Source of the DNA: an uncultured Pelagibacteraceae bacterium
GTDB taxonomy: Bacteria; Pseudomonadota; Alphaproteobacteria; Pelagibacterales; Pelagibacteraceae
Direction: 5' to 3'
DNA: 53,490 nt
Assembly (NCBI GenBank): GCA_902573465.1
Contig: CACGJX010000008.1
Coordinates: 1-53,490 of the forward strand
Below the pieces are notes generated by a model. That model saw only the letters and a list, made by a program, of their open reading frames with translations. It was not told the DNA's origin and made no database searches. Position 1 is the first letter of the stretch; each line of letters begins with the position of its first letter. Of the stretch, positions 39,987-49,481 are shown in pieces. Both the position numbers and the translations under genes were made by a program.

Positions 39987-41997
39987 GCATCTTTAGCCAG
40001 GTAGACTGGTCTAAGATTTTTACACCCAAATTTTTTGCTGCATCGACTTTCCTATTAGTTGGTTTTTCACCAATGATAAGATAATCAAGTTTTTTTGTGA
40101 CATTGCTAACTATTGATCCTGAATTTTGCTCTATTAAAGATTTTGCCTCTGAACGGCTCATGTTAGAAAGTTTGCCTGTAAACATAAATGTTTTATTATT
40201 TAATAAACCTCCAGCTTTAGAAATTTCTGTATCTTTTACTTTAAGTAATTTGTCTAAATTTTTTAAAACATTCAAATTTGTCTCGTTGCTAAAAAAAACT
40301 TTTATTGAATTAATCTGAGTTTCACCTATTCCATCGATATTTATTAAATCATCAAAATTGCTTTTTTTTGAGAGTGCTATAAAATTTTTTAGCGATTTTA
40401 AGTTTTTAGAAATAATTTTAGCATTTTCTAAACCAATATGCCTAATGCCTAAAGCATAAATAAATCTTTCAAAAGATATTGTTTTTCTTAAATTTATTGA
40501 ATATTTCAAATTAGCTACTGATTGTTTGCCCCACCCATCCATATTTTCAATCTTTGAATAATTTAAATTAAAAATATCCTGAGGTAACTTTATAAGGCCT
40601 AAGCTCCAAAAATTCTCAACTATTTTTTTTCCAAATCCTTCAATATTTAATGCCTCTTTTGAAACAAAATGTTTTAATTTTTCTTTTGCCATTTTATCAC
40701 ATTCATAACCTCTATCGGGACATCTTCTCACTGCATCAAATTTTTTAGTAACTTTATTAAATTCTTTAATTGTTTTGAAACCACAAGGACACTTTGTTGG
40801 AAAATTATATTTTTTTGAATTTTTTTCTCTTTTGTCTAGTTCAACTGAAATTACATGAGGTATAACATCTCCTGCTCGCTCAACTATGACAGTATCCCCA
40901 ACTCTTATATCTTTTCTTTTAATTTCTTCCTCATTATGTAAAGTTGCATTAGAAACAACTACTCCTCCAATATTTACAGGATTGATCTTTGCTACTGGTG
41001 TCAAAGCACCAGTTCTGCCAATTTGAATCTCTATATCTTTTATTCTTGAAATAGCACTATTGGCTGAAAATTTATGAGCGATCGCCCATCTAGGAGCATT
41101 TGCGACATTCCCTAATCTTTTTTGTAATTGAAAATTGTTAACCTTATAAACTATCCCATCAATATCAAAATCAATATCACCTCTTTTTTTTTCAATTTCG
41201 TGATAGTTAGTCATTAAATTTTCAATTTTTTTTAAAGTTTTATTAAGAGGATTAGTTTTAAAACCCCATTCCTTTAAATTTTTTAAATATTCATCTTGTG
41301 ATTTGGCTTTCAAACCTTTTTCATAACCAAAAGTATAAGCAATAAATTTTAATGGAATTTTTTTTGTCTCTTTAGGGTCTTTTTGTCTTAATGAGCCAGA
41401 AGCAGCATTTCTTGGATTTGCAAACTTACTTTTTAATTTTTCAAAATCACTATTTTGAATAAACACCTCGCCTCTTATATCGATTTCTTTTGGAAAATTT
41501 TTTGACTTAATGAAATAAGGAATATCTTCAATAGTTTTTAAGTTTTCAGTAATGTCTTCACCTTCTTTTCCATCACCTCTTGATAAGCCAGTCACAAATT
41601 TACCATTTTTGAAAATTAAAGACGCGGATATTCCATCTATTTTAGGTTCAGCGCTGTAATTAAGAATTATGCCTGGTTCATTATTGAGAAAATTTAAAAT
41701 TTTTTTCTCAAAATTTATTAAATCCTCCTCACTGAATGCATTTGCTAAAGATAGCATTGGAGATTTATGTTTTATTTTTTTAAAAATTTTAGATGGCTTA
41801 AACCCCACTGAATAAGATGGGGAGTCTTTGTGCTTTGAGAAACTATTTTTTTTTTCTATATCAATTATTTCTAATTTTAATTTATCAAACTGATAATCAT
41901 CAACTAAAGGCTGATTAAGATCGTAATAATGTTTATTATACTTCTGAAATAATTTAATTTTCTTTAAATAATTTTGATAATTTTTTTCATCGTCCAT
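39979..41997 (-). CDS. ligA: NAD-dependent DNA ligase
   Basis: This 672-residue protein has all LigA domains: Ia, adenylation (AEPKIDG with active-site K119), OB, a zinc finger, HhH repeats and a C-terminal BRCT (NKTFMFTGKLSNMSRSEAK). The zinc-finger cysteines are spaced slightly oddly: CPC and CPDRGYEC, versus CxxC and Cx5C in E. coli LigA. It seals nicks in replication and repair. It is the last gene of the division cluster unit on this strand, following bamD by three bases. Confidence 0.95.
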   Translation of the reverse strand: MDDEKNYQNYLKKIKLFQKYNKHYYDLNQPLVDDYQFDKLKLEIIDIEKKNSFSKHKDSPSYSVGFKPSKIFKKIKHKSPMLSLANAFSEEDLINFEKKILNFLNNEPGIILNYSAEPKIDGISASLIFKNGKFVTGLSRGDGKEGEDITENLKTIEDIPYFIKSKNFPKEIDIRGEVFIQNSDFEKLKSKFANPRNAASGSLRQKDPKETKKIPLKFIAYTFGYEKGLKAKSQDEYLKNLKEWGFKTNPLNKTLKKIENLMTNYHEIEKKRGDIDFDIDGIVYKVNNFQLQKRLGNVANAPRWAIAHKFSANSAISRIKDIEIQIGRTGALTPVAKINPVNIGGVVVSNATLHNEEEIKRKDIRVGDTVIVERAGDVIPHVISVELDKREKNSKKYNFPTKCPCGFKTIKEFNKVTKKFDAVRRCPDRGYECDKMAKEKLKHFVSKEALNIEGFGKKIVENFWSLGLIKLPQDIFNLNYSKIENMDGWGKQSVANLKYSINLRKTISFERFIYALGIRHIGLENAKIISKNLKSLKNFIALSKKSNFDDLINIDGIGETQINSIKVFFSNETNLNVLKNLDKLLKVKDTEISKAGGLLNNKTFMFTGKLSNMSRSEAKSLIEQNSGSIVSNVTKKLDYLIIGEKPTNRKVDAAKNLGVKILDQSTWLKMLK

Positions 41998-42000
41998 TTT

Positions 42001-42834
42001 TTAAAAAAGACTTTTGATTTTGCTTAAAATTTTACTTTTTTCATTATTTTTTTTTGGAACTTTAAACTCATATTTTTTATTAAAAATCTTATATGTTTCT
42101 CTATACCATTCTCCAGAATTATAATTGTAACCTAACAATGATGCATATTTAAGAGACTCATCTTCCATGCCTAATTTATAATATATTTCCACTAATCTAT
42201 GTATTGCCTCTTCCACATGAATTGTAGTTTCATAATCTTTTAAAACTGTTTTAAATCTATTAAGAGCAGGTATCCATTTTTTCTTTTTAATATAGTGTCT
42301 GCCTATATAAACCTCTTTTGCAGCAAGGATATCATTTATCAAATCAATTTTAAATCTTGCATCATAAGCATAATCAGTATTTGGATAGTTATCTATGACA
42401 TAATTAAATTCTTTTTTTGATAATATTAAGGGAGCTAGATCTTTTTTTTCACCTTCAATCGTATCATAATAACATATAGCTAAAAGATAATGAGCATAAG
42501 CCATATTCTTATCTTTTGGATAAGTTTGAAAATATCTTTTTAAATTTTCAATAGCTAAAGAATAATAATCTTGCATATAATAAGAATAAGAAGCCATTAA
42601 TACGGATCTTGGAGCCCATTCTGACTGTGGAAATAAAATTTCAGCCTCTAAAAACTTTTTACCTGCAGAAAAATAATCACCAAGTTCTAACAAATTCATG
42701 CCCTCTTTATAGGCAGAAATCATTTCTATTTTTTGATTTGTTTCTTTTATTAGGGCTACTTTTTCAACTTCTTTGCCACATGAAAACAGAAATATTAAAG
42801 AAAAAAAAATTATAAAAATTTTATATTTGAACAT
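42001..42834 (-). CDS. bamD: Outer membrane assembly lipoprotein BamD
   Basis: This 277-residue lipoprotein has signal peptide and lipobox LFSC with acylated C19. TPR-like helices follow (YKEGMNLLELGDYFSAGKKFLEAE; YPQSEWAPRSVLMASYSYYMQDY...; DNYPNTDYAYDARFKI). With BamA it folds beta-barrel proteins into the outer membrane. Position after lpxC agrees with alphaproteobacterial gene order. Confidence 0.92.
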   Translation of the reverse strand: MFKYKIFIIFFSLIFLFSCGKEVEKVALIKETNQKIEMISAYKEGMNLLELGDYFSAGKKFLEAEILFPQSEWAPRSVLMASYSYYMQDYYSLAIENLKRYFQTYPKDKNMAYAHYLLAICYYDTIEGEKKDLAPLILSKKEFNYVIDNYPNTDYAYDARFKIDLINDILAAKEVYIGRHYIKKKKWIPALNRFKTVLKDYETTIHVEEAIHRLVEIYYKLGMEDESLKYASLLGYNYNSGEWYRETYKIFNKKYEFKVPKKNNEKSKILSKIKSLF

Positions 42835-42878
42835 TCATAACTATATATACTTAAAAAATTATAAAGATGAATATTTAT

Positions 42879-43799
42879 TTAAGCTATAGATCTAAGCAAA
42901 CTTCTATTAATTAGTGTATGGGGTAGCGTTCTTTCTTGGATTTCTATTATAGAAAAATTATCTTTATTATTAAATACTTCTCTTAACAAGCTATTTGTTA
43001 AATAATGTCCACCCTGAGAACAATTAATACTAGCTATCATTCTGTATCCTGATGTATAAAGATCACCAATGCAATCCAATATTTTATGATTAACAAATTC
43101 CTTTGAATTTCTTAAACCCTCTGAATTTAACACTTCCTCACCTTTAACAACGACAGCATTATCTAAGCTTCCACCTTTAGCAAGACCATTTTTTTTAATT
43201 GTCTCTATGTCTTCGTAAAGACAGAAAGTTCTTGATTCGAAGATATCTGTTAGATCGTCATCATAAACATTTTTTTTGTTTCTTTGATTTCCAATAATCT
43301 GATTTTGATATTTTAATTCAAAATCTATATCCAGACTTAATTTTGAAGGTTCAATTGAAATAAATTTATCACCATTTTTAAATTCAATTTTTTTATTTAT
43401 CTTAATTATTTTAATAGGTTTATTACTTAGTTCTAAACCTGCTGTTAATATTTCCTCAATAAAAACTTTTGCCGACCCGTCTAAAATTGGTACTTCCTCG
43501 TTATCAATTTCAATTAATGCATTATCAATTCCAATTCCAAATAAAGCACCCATTAAATGTTCTATAGTTGAAACTTTCACTCCATTACTATTACTGATAG
43601 TAGTATTTAATGCTGTGTTACTAACATTCATAAAATTTGGATAGATAAGGTTGTTGTTTTTTTGGTCTATTCTTTTAAATACAATTCCAGTGTCTGGACT
43701 AGAGGGTTTAACACAAATTTTAGACGGTTTTCCAGAGTGAAGGCCTATACCACTGAAAGTTACAGGTTTTTTAATAGTTTTTTGATTTAATAAAGACAC
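42879..43799 (-). CDS. lpxC: UDP-3-O-acyl-N-acetylglucosamine deacetylase
   Basis: This 306-residue enzyme has IGLHSGKP, the zinc ligand H81 (STIEHLMGAL), ILDGSAKVF and the second histidine pair in NHKILDCIGDL. It commits precursors to lipid A, so the organism has lipopolysaccharide. The start is GTG at 43799, where family homology begins (MSLLNQKT). It follows the shortened ftsA-like gene by 63 bases, where ftsZ would usually stand. Confidence 0.94.
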   Translation of the reverse strand: MSLLNQKTIKKPVTFSGIGLHSGKPSKICVKPSSPDTGIVFKRIDQKNNNLIYPNFMNVSNTALNTTISNSNGVKVSTIEHLMGALFGIGIDNALIEIDNEEVPILDGSAKVFIEEILTAGLELSNKPIKIIKINKKIEFKNGDKFISIEPSKLSLDIDFELKYQNQIIGNQRNKKNVYDDDLTDIFESRTFCLYEDIETIKKNGLAKGGSLDNAVVVKGEEVLNSEGLRNSKEFVNHKILDCIGDLYTSGYRMIASINCSQGGHYLTNSLLREVFNNKDNFSIIEIQERTLPHTLINRSLLRSIA

Positions 43800-43862
43800 A
43801 ATGATCTTTTAGTCTTCCTATCTTGAAATTTAAAAACAACAAATATTACGAGAAAATACGAT

Positions 43863-44564
43863 CTAATTGAAAAAATTAAAGAATCTCTCAAAAAAGCCCA
43901 ATTTTTTGAAGTTTTTATAATCGATGTAAACTTCATTCTCGTTAAAACCATTTAAGATTTTTTGTGCAGTTGCATACAAATTTTCATTTTTATTATCTAT
44001 GAAACTGTTTAAGTAATCCAAACTCAATATTCTATCCAATGATATTTGGTATTTTCTAAGAACATCTTCAATAGTTTTAGAGATCTTTTTAGGTAAACAT
44101 ATATAACTTACATCGATAGAAAGATTATTACAATTTTTTTTTTCTGGTAAAGTTTTAAAATAAGTTCCATCAATATAAAACTGATCAATCTTCATATGAA
44201 GAATATCAAGATCTTCAAGTGTTTTGTTACAGCAACTTTTTGCCTCAAATAGTAATTTATGCATTGAGTCAGAATTTATTTTTATATTATCAAATTTATT
44301 TTTAATTGATAAACAAATTGAAAAAATATTCTGGTGATCAATAATTAAAAAAATACTTTTGATAAATTCATCAAGTCTTTTTTCTATCCTAAAAATATTT
44401 TGATTTAAAAAATTATCTAAAAAATTTAAATCGATTTGATTACTTTTATTATTAGTAGAAATTTCTTCTTTATAAATTAACTCGTCAGTGGAATTTAATG
44501 CTACTATTGTAAATTTATCAATACTCAAAAAAAGAAATACCTTATTCTCTAATTTATTTTTCAT
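43863..44564 (-). CDS. Shortened FtsA-like protein (ATP-binding half lost)
   Basis: This 233-residue protein sits in the ftsA slot, downstream of ftsQ. Residues 8-22 (VFLFLSIDKFTIVAL) align with the FtsA start (V..VLDIGTSKIVAL-type), but the phosphate-1 residues are altered (DIGTS to SIDKF). Residues about 115-190 (DLDILHMKIDQFYIDGTYFK..., then SKTIEDVLRKYQISLDRI) resemble the FtsA 1C region. The ATP-binding motifs of domain 2 are absent. The end (LGFFERFFNFFN) looks like the FtsA membrane-targeting helix. The usual length is about 420. It overlaps ftsQ by 11 bases. I judge it an FtsA derivative, probably functional given the open frame; loss of ATP binding is inferred. Confidence 0.7.
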   Translation of the reverse strand: MKNKLENKVFLFLSIDKFTIVALNSTDELIYKEEISTNNKSNQIDLNFLDNFLNQNIFRIEKRLDEFIKSIFLIIDHQNIFSICLSIKNKFDNIKINSDSMHKLLFEAKSCCNKTLEDLDILHMKIDQFYIDGTYFKTLPEKKNCNNLSIDVSYICLPKKISKTIEDVLRKYQISLDRILSLDYLNSFIDNKNENLYATAQKILNGFNENEVYIDYKNFKKLGFFERFFNFFN

Positions 44565-45228
44565 TTAATATTATTTGATCTTTTTGACGAAAATCAATTA
44601 TTAATTTATTCTTAAATTTTCTCTCATCAGATAAACGAACAAACAAATTAAGATCTTTTTCGACGTTATCTTTTGATAATTTTATTAAATATCCTTTAGT
44701 GGTTTCAATATCCCATCTTTTTGATTTAAAATAATATAATTTTGTTATATTTTTATAATCAAATTTTGATTTATCAATTTCATTTTTAAAATTTAAAAAT
44801 TCATTAAGATTTAAATCACCAAATATAAACGGTAAGTTATTTGGTATGTTATTATTTCTGATAAGTTTTCCGTTTGATCCAACAAAATAGTCAAGACCAT
44901 TTCTTTTTGTTTGCGCAAGTATTTTTGTTTTCTTTATAAATATTTTTAAGGTTGATGGATAATTTTTAAATATTTCAAATTGTTCAATAATATTAATTGA
45001 ACTAATTTTTCTTTTTAGATATTGCTTATCTATATGAAATATACTTTTAAAATTAGAGTCATAAATAATACTTTTAATTTTCTTTCTTTCATCAAGACTT
45101 AAACCACTAATCTCTATCCGATTAATTTTTGGAAAACTGATATTCATTAATGAGATATTGTTTATTGATACAAGAAAACAATACAGTAATAAGTAAATTA
45201 TAATTTTTTTACTTATTAATAGATGCAT
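44554..45228 (-). CDS. ftsQ: Cell division protein FtsQ
   Basis: This 224-residue protein has one N-terminal membrane helix (about residues 8-28), then a POTRA-like part (KINRIEISGLSLDERKKI) and a beta domain with GSNGKLIRNNN and YYFKSKRWDIETTKGYLIKL. It links the cytoplasmic and periplasmic divisome parts. It is shorter than most FtsQ. It overlaps ddl by 20 bases and the ftsA-like gene by 11. Confidence 0.85.
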   Translation of the reverse strand: MHLLISKKIIIYLLLYCFLVSINNISLMNISFPKINRIEISGLSLDERKKIKSIIYDSNFKSIFHIDKQYLKRKISSINIIEQFEIFKNYPSTLKIFIKKTKILAQTKRNGLDYFVGSNGKLIRNNNIPNNLPFIFGDLNLNEFLNFKNEIDKSKFDYKNITKLYYFKSKRWDIETTKGYLIKLSKDNVEKDLNLFVRLSDERKFKNKLIIDFRQKDQIILNEK

Positions 45229-46123
45229 CTTTTAAAATTAATTTTATTAGATTTATGAAATTAATTCCAATATAGGCTGATATCTCGGGAACTAATGATA
45301 GTTTTGTCATTCCAGGCTGTGTATTAATTTCTAAAAGATAAAATTTTCCTTTGAAATATTTGAAATCTGATCTTGTAACACCTCTACACCCCATCAAATT
45401 ATGTGCTTTTAAAGTTGTGTCCATGAGAATTTTGAATTTTTTTTTTGGTAAGTCTACGGGAATTATATGTTCTGTTTTGGCATTAGAATTATATTTTGCC
45501 TGATAATCATAAAATTTCCTCTTAGGTTTAAGCTCAATTGCTCCAAGCTTCTTCTTTCCAATTATAGCTGACTGAATTTCTCTCCCTGGAATAAATTGTT
45601 CTATCAATATTTTTTTATAATCTTTTAAAAATTTTATGTTTCTCGATAAATTATTCTTATCACAAATATAAACATTTACACTAGAACCTTCATTTATTGG
45701 TTTAATAACAACAGGAAAATTTAGCTTTTTTTTTACCAAATTTATAAGTTCCTTATTAGTTTTATTAAAAGTAAAAATGAAGTATTTAGGTGTCAAAATT
45801 TTATTTTTAATAAAAATTTTTTTAGAAATTTCTTTATCCATCGCTTTAGCAGAGGCAATCACACCAGAATGAGTATAAGGTATTCCTATTGTCTCAAGAA
45901 TTGTTTGTATATATCCATCTTCACCAAACTGCCCGTGTAAAGCATTAAAAATCAGATGGGGTTTGAAACTTTTTGTTACAGTTATTAAATCTTTGTCTGG
46001 CTCGCAAGTTTTTACTATATAATTATTTTTTTTTAATTCTTTGGCAACCTGTCTTCCTGTCTCTAAGCTGATAATTCTTTCCTTAGAAATACCACCTGAA
46101 ATTATCAAAATTTTTTTTTTCAA
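45209..46123 (-). CDS. ddl: D-alanine-D-alanine ligase
   Basis: This 304-residue ATP-grasp enzyme has LIISGGISKERIISLETG, NALHGQFGEDGYIQTILE, FPVVIKPINEGSSVNVYI and the C-terminal EINTQPGMTKLSLVPE. It makes the D-Ala-D-Ala end of the murein stem peptide. Length equals DdlB. It starts two bases after murB ends. Confidence 0.95.
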   Translation of the reverse strand: MKKKILIISGGISKERIISLETGRQVAKELKKNNYIVKTCEPDKDLITVTKSFKPHLIFNALHGQFGEDGYIQTILETIGIPYTHSGVIASAKAMDKEISKKIFIKNKILTPKYFIFTFNKTNKELINLVKKKLNFPVVIKPINEGSSVNVYICDKNNLSRNIKFLKDYKKILIEQFIPGREIQSAIIGKKKLGAIELKPKRKFYDYQAKYNSNAKTEHIIPVDLPKKKFKILMDTTLKAHNLMGCRGVTRSDFKYFKGKFYLLEINTQPGMTKLSLVPEISAYIGINFINLIKLILKDASINK

Positions 46124-46124
46124 T

Positions 46125-47033
46125 TTATTCCAATATTTTAATTTCTTTATCTAATTTTATACCAGTTTTTTCTAGAACTTTTTTTGAGACAAAATTGATT
46201 AATTTTTTCATATCATTAAATGTTGCGTTACCCTTATTTACAAAAAAATTTGAATGTTTTTCTGAAATATATGCATCACCAAACTTGGTATCAATTGGCA
46301 CCGATTCTCTTATCAGTTCCCAAACCTTTTTATCTGTTTGATTTATTGGGTTTTTAAAAGTGCTTCCACCAGTTTTAATTCTCATTGGTTGATTTTTTTG
46401 TTTCAAAGATTTCATTTTTATTATTTCACTATTTACCTTGTTAAAAGTGCTTTTAATTCCTTTAAAAGAAGCACTTAAAAAAATCAGGTCTTCAGATAAA
46501 TCATTGTTTCTATAATCAAAATTTATTTCTTTTGATGGAATTGTTATTAAATTCCCTTTTTGATCTATAGCTTGGATAGAAAGAAGAACATCTTTAAATT
46601 CTCTTCCGAAACATCCTGCATTCATTTTAATTCCTCCACCAATAGATCCTGGAATGCAGGATAAAAATTCAAATCCGCTCAAATTTTTTTCAGCAGCAAA
46701 ACTAGATAAGCTGTTATCTAAAACGCCACTTCCAGAAATTATTATATCCTCTTTTAATAAAGATATTCTATTAAAATTTTTACCTAGCTTTATCACGACT
46801 CCATCAAAAATATTATCTGAAATCAATGTATTAGACCCTGCGCCAATGACGAAAATTTTTTCCCTATTTTTGAGTAATTTGAGAAATTTAATTAAATCCT
46901 TTAAATTTTCTGCCTTGTAAAAAACTTTGGACTTTCCTCCAATATTAAACCAATTTTTTTTTTTTAAATCTTGATTGTAAATTACATTTTTATCAAGGTC
47001 TTTTAACAAATCTTTAAGTTGATCTATCTGCAT
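46125..47033 (-). CDS. murB: UDP-N-acetylenolpyruvoylglucosamine reductase
   Basis: This 302-residue flavoprotein has the FAD-binding segment VIGAGSNTLISD, GIPGSIGG-type CIPGSIGGGIKMNAGC and the catalytic serine in GGSTFKNP. It reduces UDP-GlcNAc-enolpyruvate to UDP-MurNAc. The type with GSTFKNP and short length is the type II form. Its start overlaps the murC stop by one base. Confidence 0.95.
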   Translation of the reverse strand: MQIDQLKDLLKDLDKNVIYNQDLKKKNWFNIGGKSKVFYKAENLKDLIKFLKLLKNREKIFVIGAGSNTLISDNIFDGVVIKLGKNFNRISLLKEDIIISGSGVLDNSLSSFAAEKNLSGFEFLSCIPGSIGGGIKMNAGCFGREFKDVLLSIQAIDQKGNLITIPSKEINFDYRNNDLSEDLIFLSASFKGIKSTFNKVNSEIIKMKSLKQKNQPMRIKTGGSTFKNPINQTDKKVWELIRESVPIDTKFGDAYISEKHSNFFVNKGNATFNDMKKLINFVSKKVLEKTGIKLDKEIKILE

Positions 47034-48427
47034 TACATTAATTCAGGTAATTTTTTCATCCAACTTGAAATTGAACCAGCTCCCATTCCTATTACAATTT
47101 TATTTCCATAAATATTTTTTTTAAGAAATTTTGCTAATTCGATATTACTTTTAATCATAAATAGTTTTACTTTAGAATTTTGAATTATTTCTTTTGCAAA
47201 ATCATTATAATGAAAACCTAATTTAATTTTTTCCCCCGCTGTAAAAATGGGACATAATATAATTGTATCTGCATCTCTAAAACAGTGAGTAAATTCATTT
47301 CTTAAATCTTTTAATCTTGATATTCTATGTGGTTGAAAAACACATACTTTTTCAAACTTATCAAAAACTTTTTTTACTCCTTCTAATACAGATTTTATCT
47401 CTGTTGGATGATGTGCATAATCATCATAAAAATCAACTCCGTTAAATGAAAAAATCTTATTAAATCTTCGCTGGACACCTTTAAAGTTTTTTAGACCTTT
47501 TTTAATATTAGACACTGGAATTCCTACAGTAAGAGCAACTGCAATTGCAGCCGTGGTATTTCTTATATTATGAACACCTAATAATGGTATCTGAAAGTGT
47601 TTTAAGATTGTCTTTTTTTTATTTGGTAAATTTATAGATAAATCAAATTTCGAAAAAAGTTTGTTTTGAATTATATTTTTGATAACAAAATTTGCATTAG
47701 ACTTGATTCCATATGTAAAAAAATTTTTATTTTTGATATCTTTTATTAATTCATTGTTAATTTTATCGTCAATGCAAATAAAAGATTTTCCAAATGATGG
47801 AACTTTTTTTATAAAGTGTAGAAAATAATTTTTTAAATCCTTCATTGATTTATAAAAATCCATGTGTTCTCTATCTATATTTGTTATAATTGAATATGTG
47901 GGAGAAATATGGGTAAAACTTCCATCTGACTCATCTGCCTCTAATATAGACCAGTCACTCTTACCTAATTTTGCAGTGCTCTTTATTGAATTTATTATGC
48001 CTCCATTTATTATTGTGGGATCTAACTTAGTATTTTCAAAAATAGAACTTACTAAAGATGTCGTTGTTGTTTTACCGTGAGATCCAACTACAACAATATT
48101 TTTCATCAGAGAAACAAGATTTGCTAACATCTTCCCTCTTTTTATTACTGGTAATTTTTTTCTTTTAGCCTCTAGTAATTCTAAATTATTTTTTTTAATT
48201 GCAGAGGAAGTCACTACAATTGTAACATCTTTTATATTTTGTTTTTTGTGACCAATAAAAATTCTAACACCCTGTTTTTTTAATTTTTCAATATTTTTGT
48301 TCTTATTAATATCGCTTCCTTGAATTTGAAAACCTTTTGCTTTCATAATTAATGCAAGACCACTCATACCTATTCCACCAATACCTATAAAATGGATAAT
48401 CTCTTTTTTAGCTAATTCAATTTTCAT
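47033..48427 (-). CDS. murC: UDP-N-acetylmuramate-L-alanine ligase
   Basis: This 464-residue Mur ligase has the N-terminal HFIGIGGIGMSGLALIM, the ATP motif VVGSHGKTTTTSLV, EADESDGSF, NIDREHMDFY and DDYAHHPTEI. It adds L-Ala to UDP-MurNAc. It overlaps murG by 11 bases. Confidence 0.96.
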   Translation of the reverse strand: MKIELAKKEIIHFIGIGGIGMSGLALIMKAKGFQIQGSDINKNKNIEKLKKQGVRIFIGHKKQNIKDVTIVVTSSAIKKNNLELLEAKRKKLPVIKRGKMLANLVSLMKNIVVVGSHGKTTTTSLVSSIFENTKLDPTIINGGIINSIKSTAKLGKSDWSILEADESDGSFTHISPTYSIITNIDREHMDFYKSMKDLKNYFLHFIKKVPSFGKSFICIDDKINNELIKDIKNKNFFTYGIKSNANFVIKNIIQNKLFSKFDLSINLPNKKKTILKHFQIPLLGVHNIRNTTAAIAVALTVGIPVSNIKKGLKNFKGVQRRFNKIFSFNGVDFYDDYAHHPTEIKSVLEGVKKVFDKFEKVCVFQPHRISRLKDLRNEFTHCFRDADTIILCPIFTAGEKIKLGFHYNDFAKEIIQNSKVKLFMIKSNIELAKFLKKNIYGNKIVIGMGAGSISSWMKKLPELM

Positions 48428-49481
48428 TAATAGTTTTCAATAATTTTTGGTTTACCTTATCCCATGAGTTTTGGAAATTATGTTTTTCTAAGTTATTTTT
48501 TTTTACATTGTACTCAGACTTATTCATAATTATACGATCTAAAAATTTTTCTAAATTAACGTCATTAAAGTCTTTTTGACTCATAATCCAACAGCAACCC
48601 AAATTATGATAAAAATTTGCATTTTCAAATTGATGATTATCTTTTGCTGAAACTAGAGGGATCGTTAGGAATGGTTTATTCATGATTGACAATTCTGCTA
48701 AAGTAGATGCACCAGCCCGAGTAATACACAGGTCTGATTGATTTATAAAATCAGCGAAATTTTCCTCAAAATCAAAAATGGTATTTTCAATTTCAGCCTT
48801 ATCATAAATATTCTTAAGATCATCAGTATTACTTTTATGAGTTTGTTGAATAATCTTAATTTTATTTTTTTTCGACAAATTAAGGATAACATTTTTTACT
48901 ACATTATCAAAAATCTTTGCTCCTTGACTACCACCCACAATTAAAAGGCAGAATACTTTATTTTCTATTTTAATTTCTCTTTTCTCATAGAAATTTCTTT
49001 TAACTAGTGGAGATATTATCTTAATTTTATGTTTAAGTTTTTCAGGAAAGTTTTTTAAATTTTCTGTGTAAGCAAAAATTTTATTACAAAAGCCCAGAAA
49101 GAATCTGTTTGCTCTACCTAAAACAATATTAGGTTCGAATAAGTATATCTTTATTCCTAATAATTTTGCACCAAAACAAACAGGTAATGACATATATCCT
49201 CCTGTTGAAAAAACAATATTAATCTTATTTTTTTTTAACAATAAGACTGTTTTAATAACCAAATAAATTACTTGAAATATTTTAAAGATAAAAAATATAT
49301 TAAGATTTAATTTGGGAGTATTAATTAAATAAATATTATTTGTTTTACCATCTAGATATTTCAGCCCTCTTAAATCAGTAGAAATAAAAACATTGAAATT
49401 TGATTGCAAATGTTCACGTAGAATTTTTGCTGGCACTACATGTCCCCCCGACCCTCCCGTTGAAATTAATACATTTTTCAT
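48417..49481 (-). CDS. murG: Lipid II-forming GlcNAc transferase
   Basis: This 354-residue GT28 protein has the N-terminal STGGSGGHVVPAKIL, LLIVGGSQGAKIFDNV and SDLCITRAGASTLAELSIMNKPFLTIPLV. It makes lipid II from lipid I at the inner membrane. It overlaps ftsW by four bases. Confidence 0.95.
   Translation of the reverse strand: MKNVLISTGGSGGHVVPAKILREHLQSNFNVFISTDLRGLKYLDGKTNNIYLINTPKLNLNIFFIFKIFQVIYLVIKTVLLLKKNKINIVFSTGGYMSLPVCFGAKLLGIKIYLFEPNIVLGRANRFFLGFCNKIFAYTENLKNFPEKLKHKIKIISPLVKRNFYEKREIKIENKVFCLLIVGGSQGAKIFDNVVKNVILNLSKKNKIKIIQQTHKSNTDDLKNIYDKAEIENTIFDFEENFADFINQSDLCITRAGASTLAELSIMNKPFLTIPLVSAKDNHQFENANFYHNLGCCWIMSQKDFNDVNLEKFLDRIIMNKSEYNVKKNNLEKHNFQNSWDKVNQKLLKTINEN

Noticed and set aside
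42879..43862. A hidden or frameshifted ftsZ between the ftsA-like gene and lpxC
   Set aside because: Only 63 bases separate them, and no GGGTGTG-type tubulin motif is seen in any translated protein in the window.
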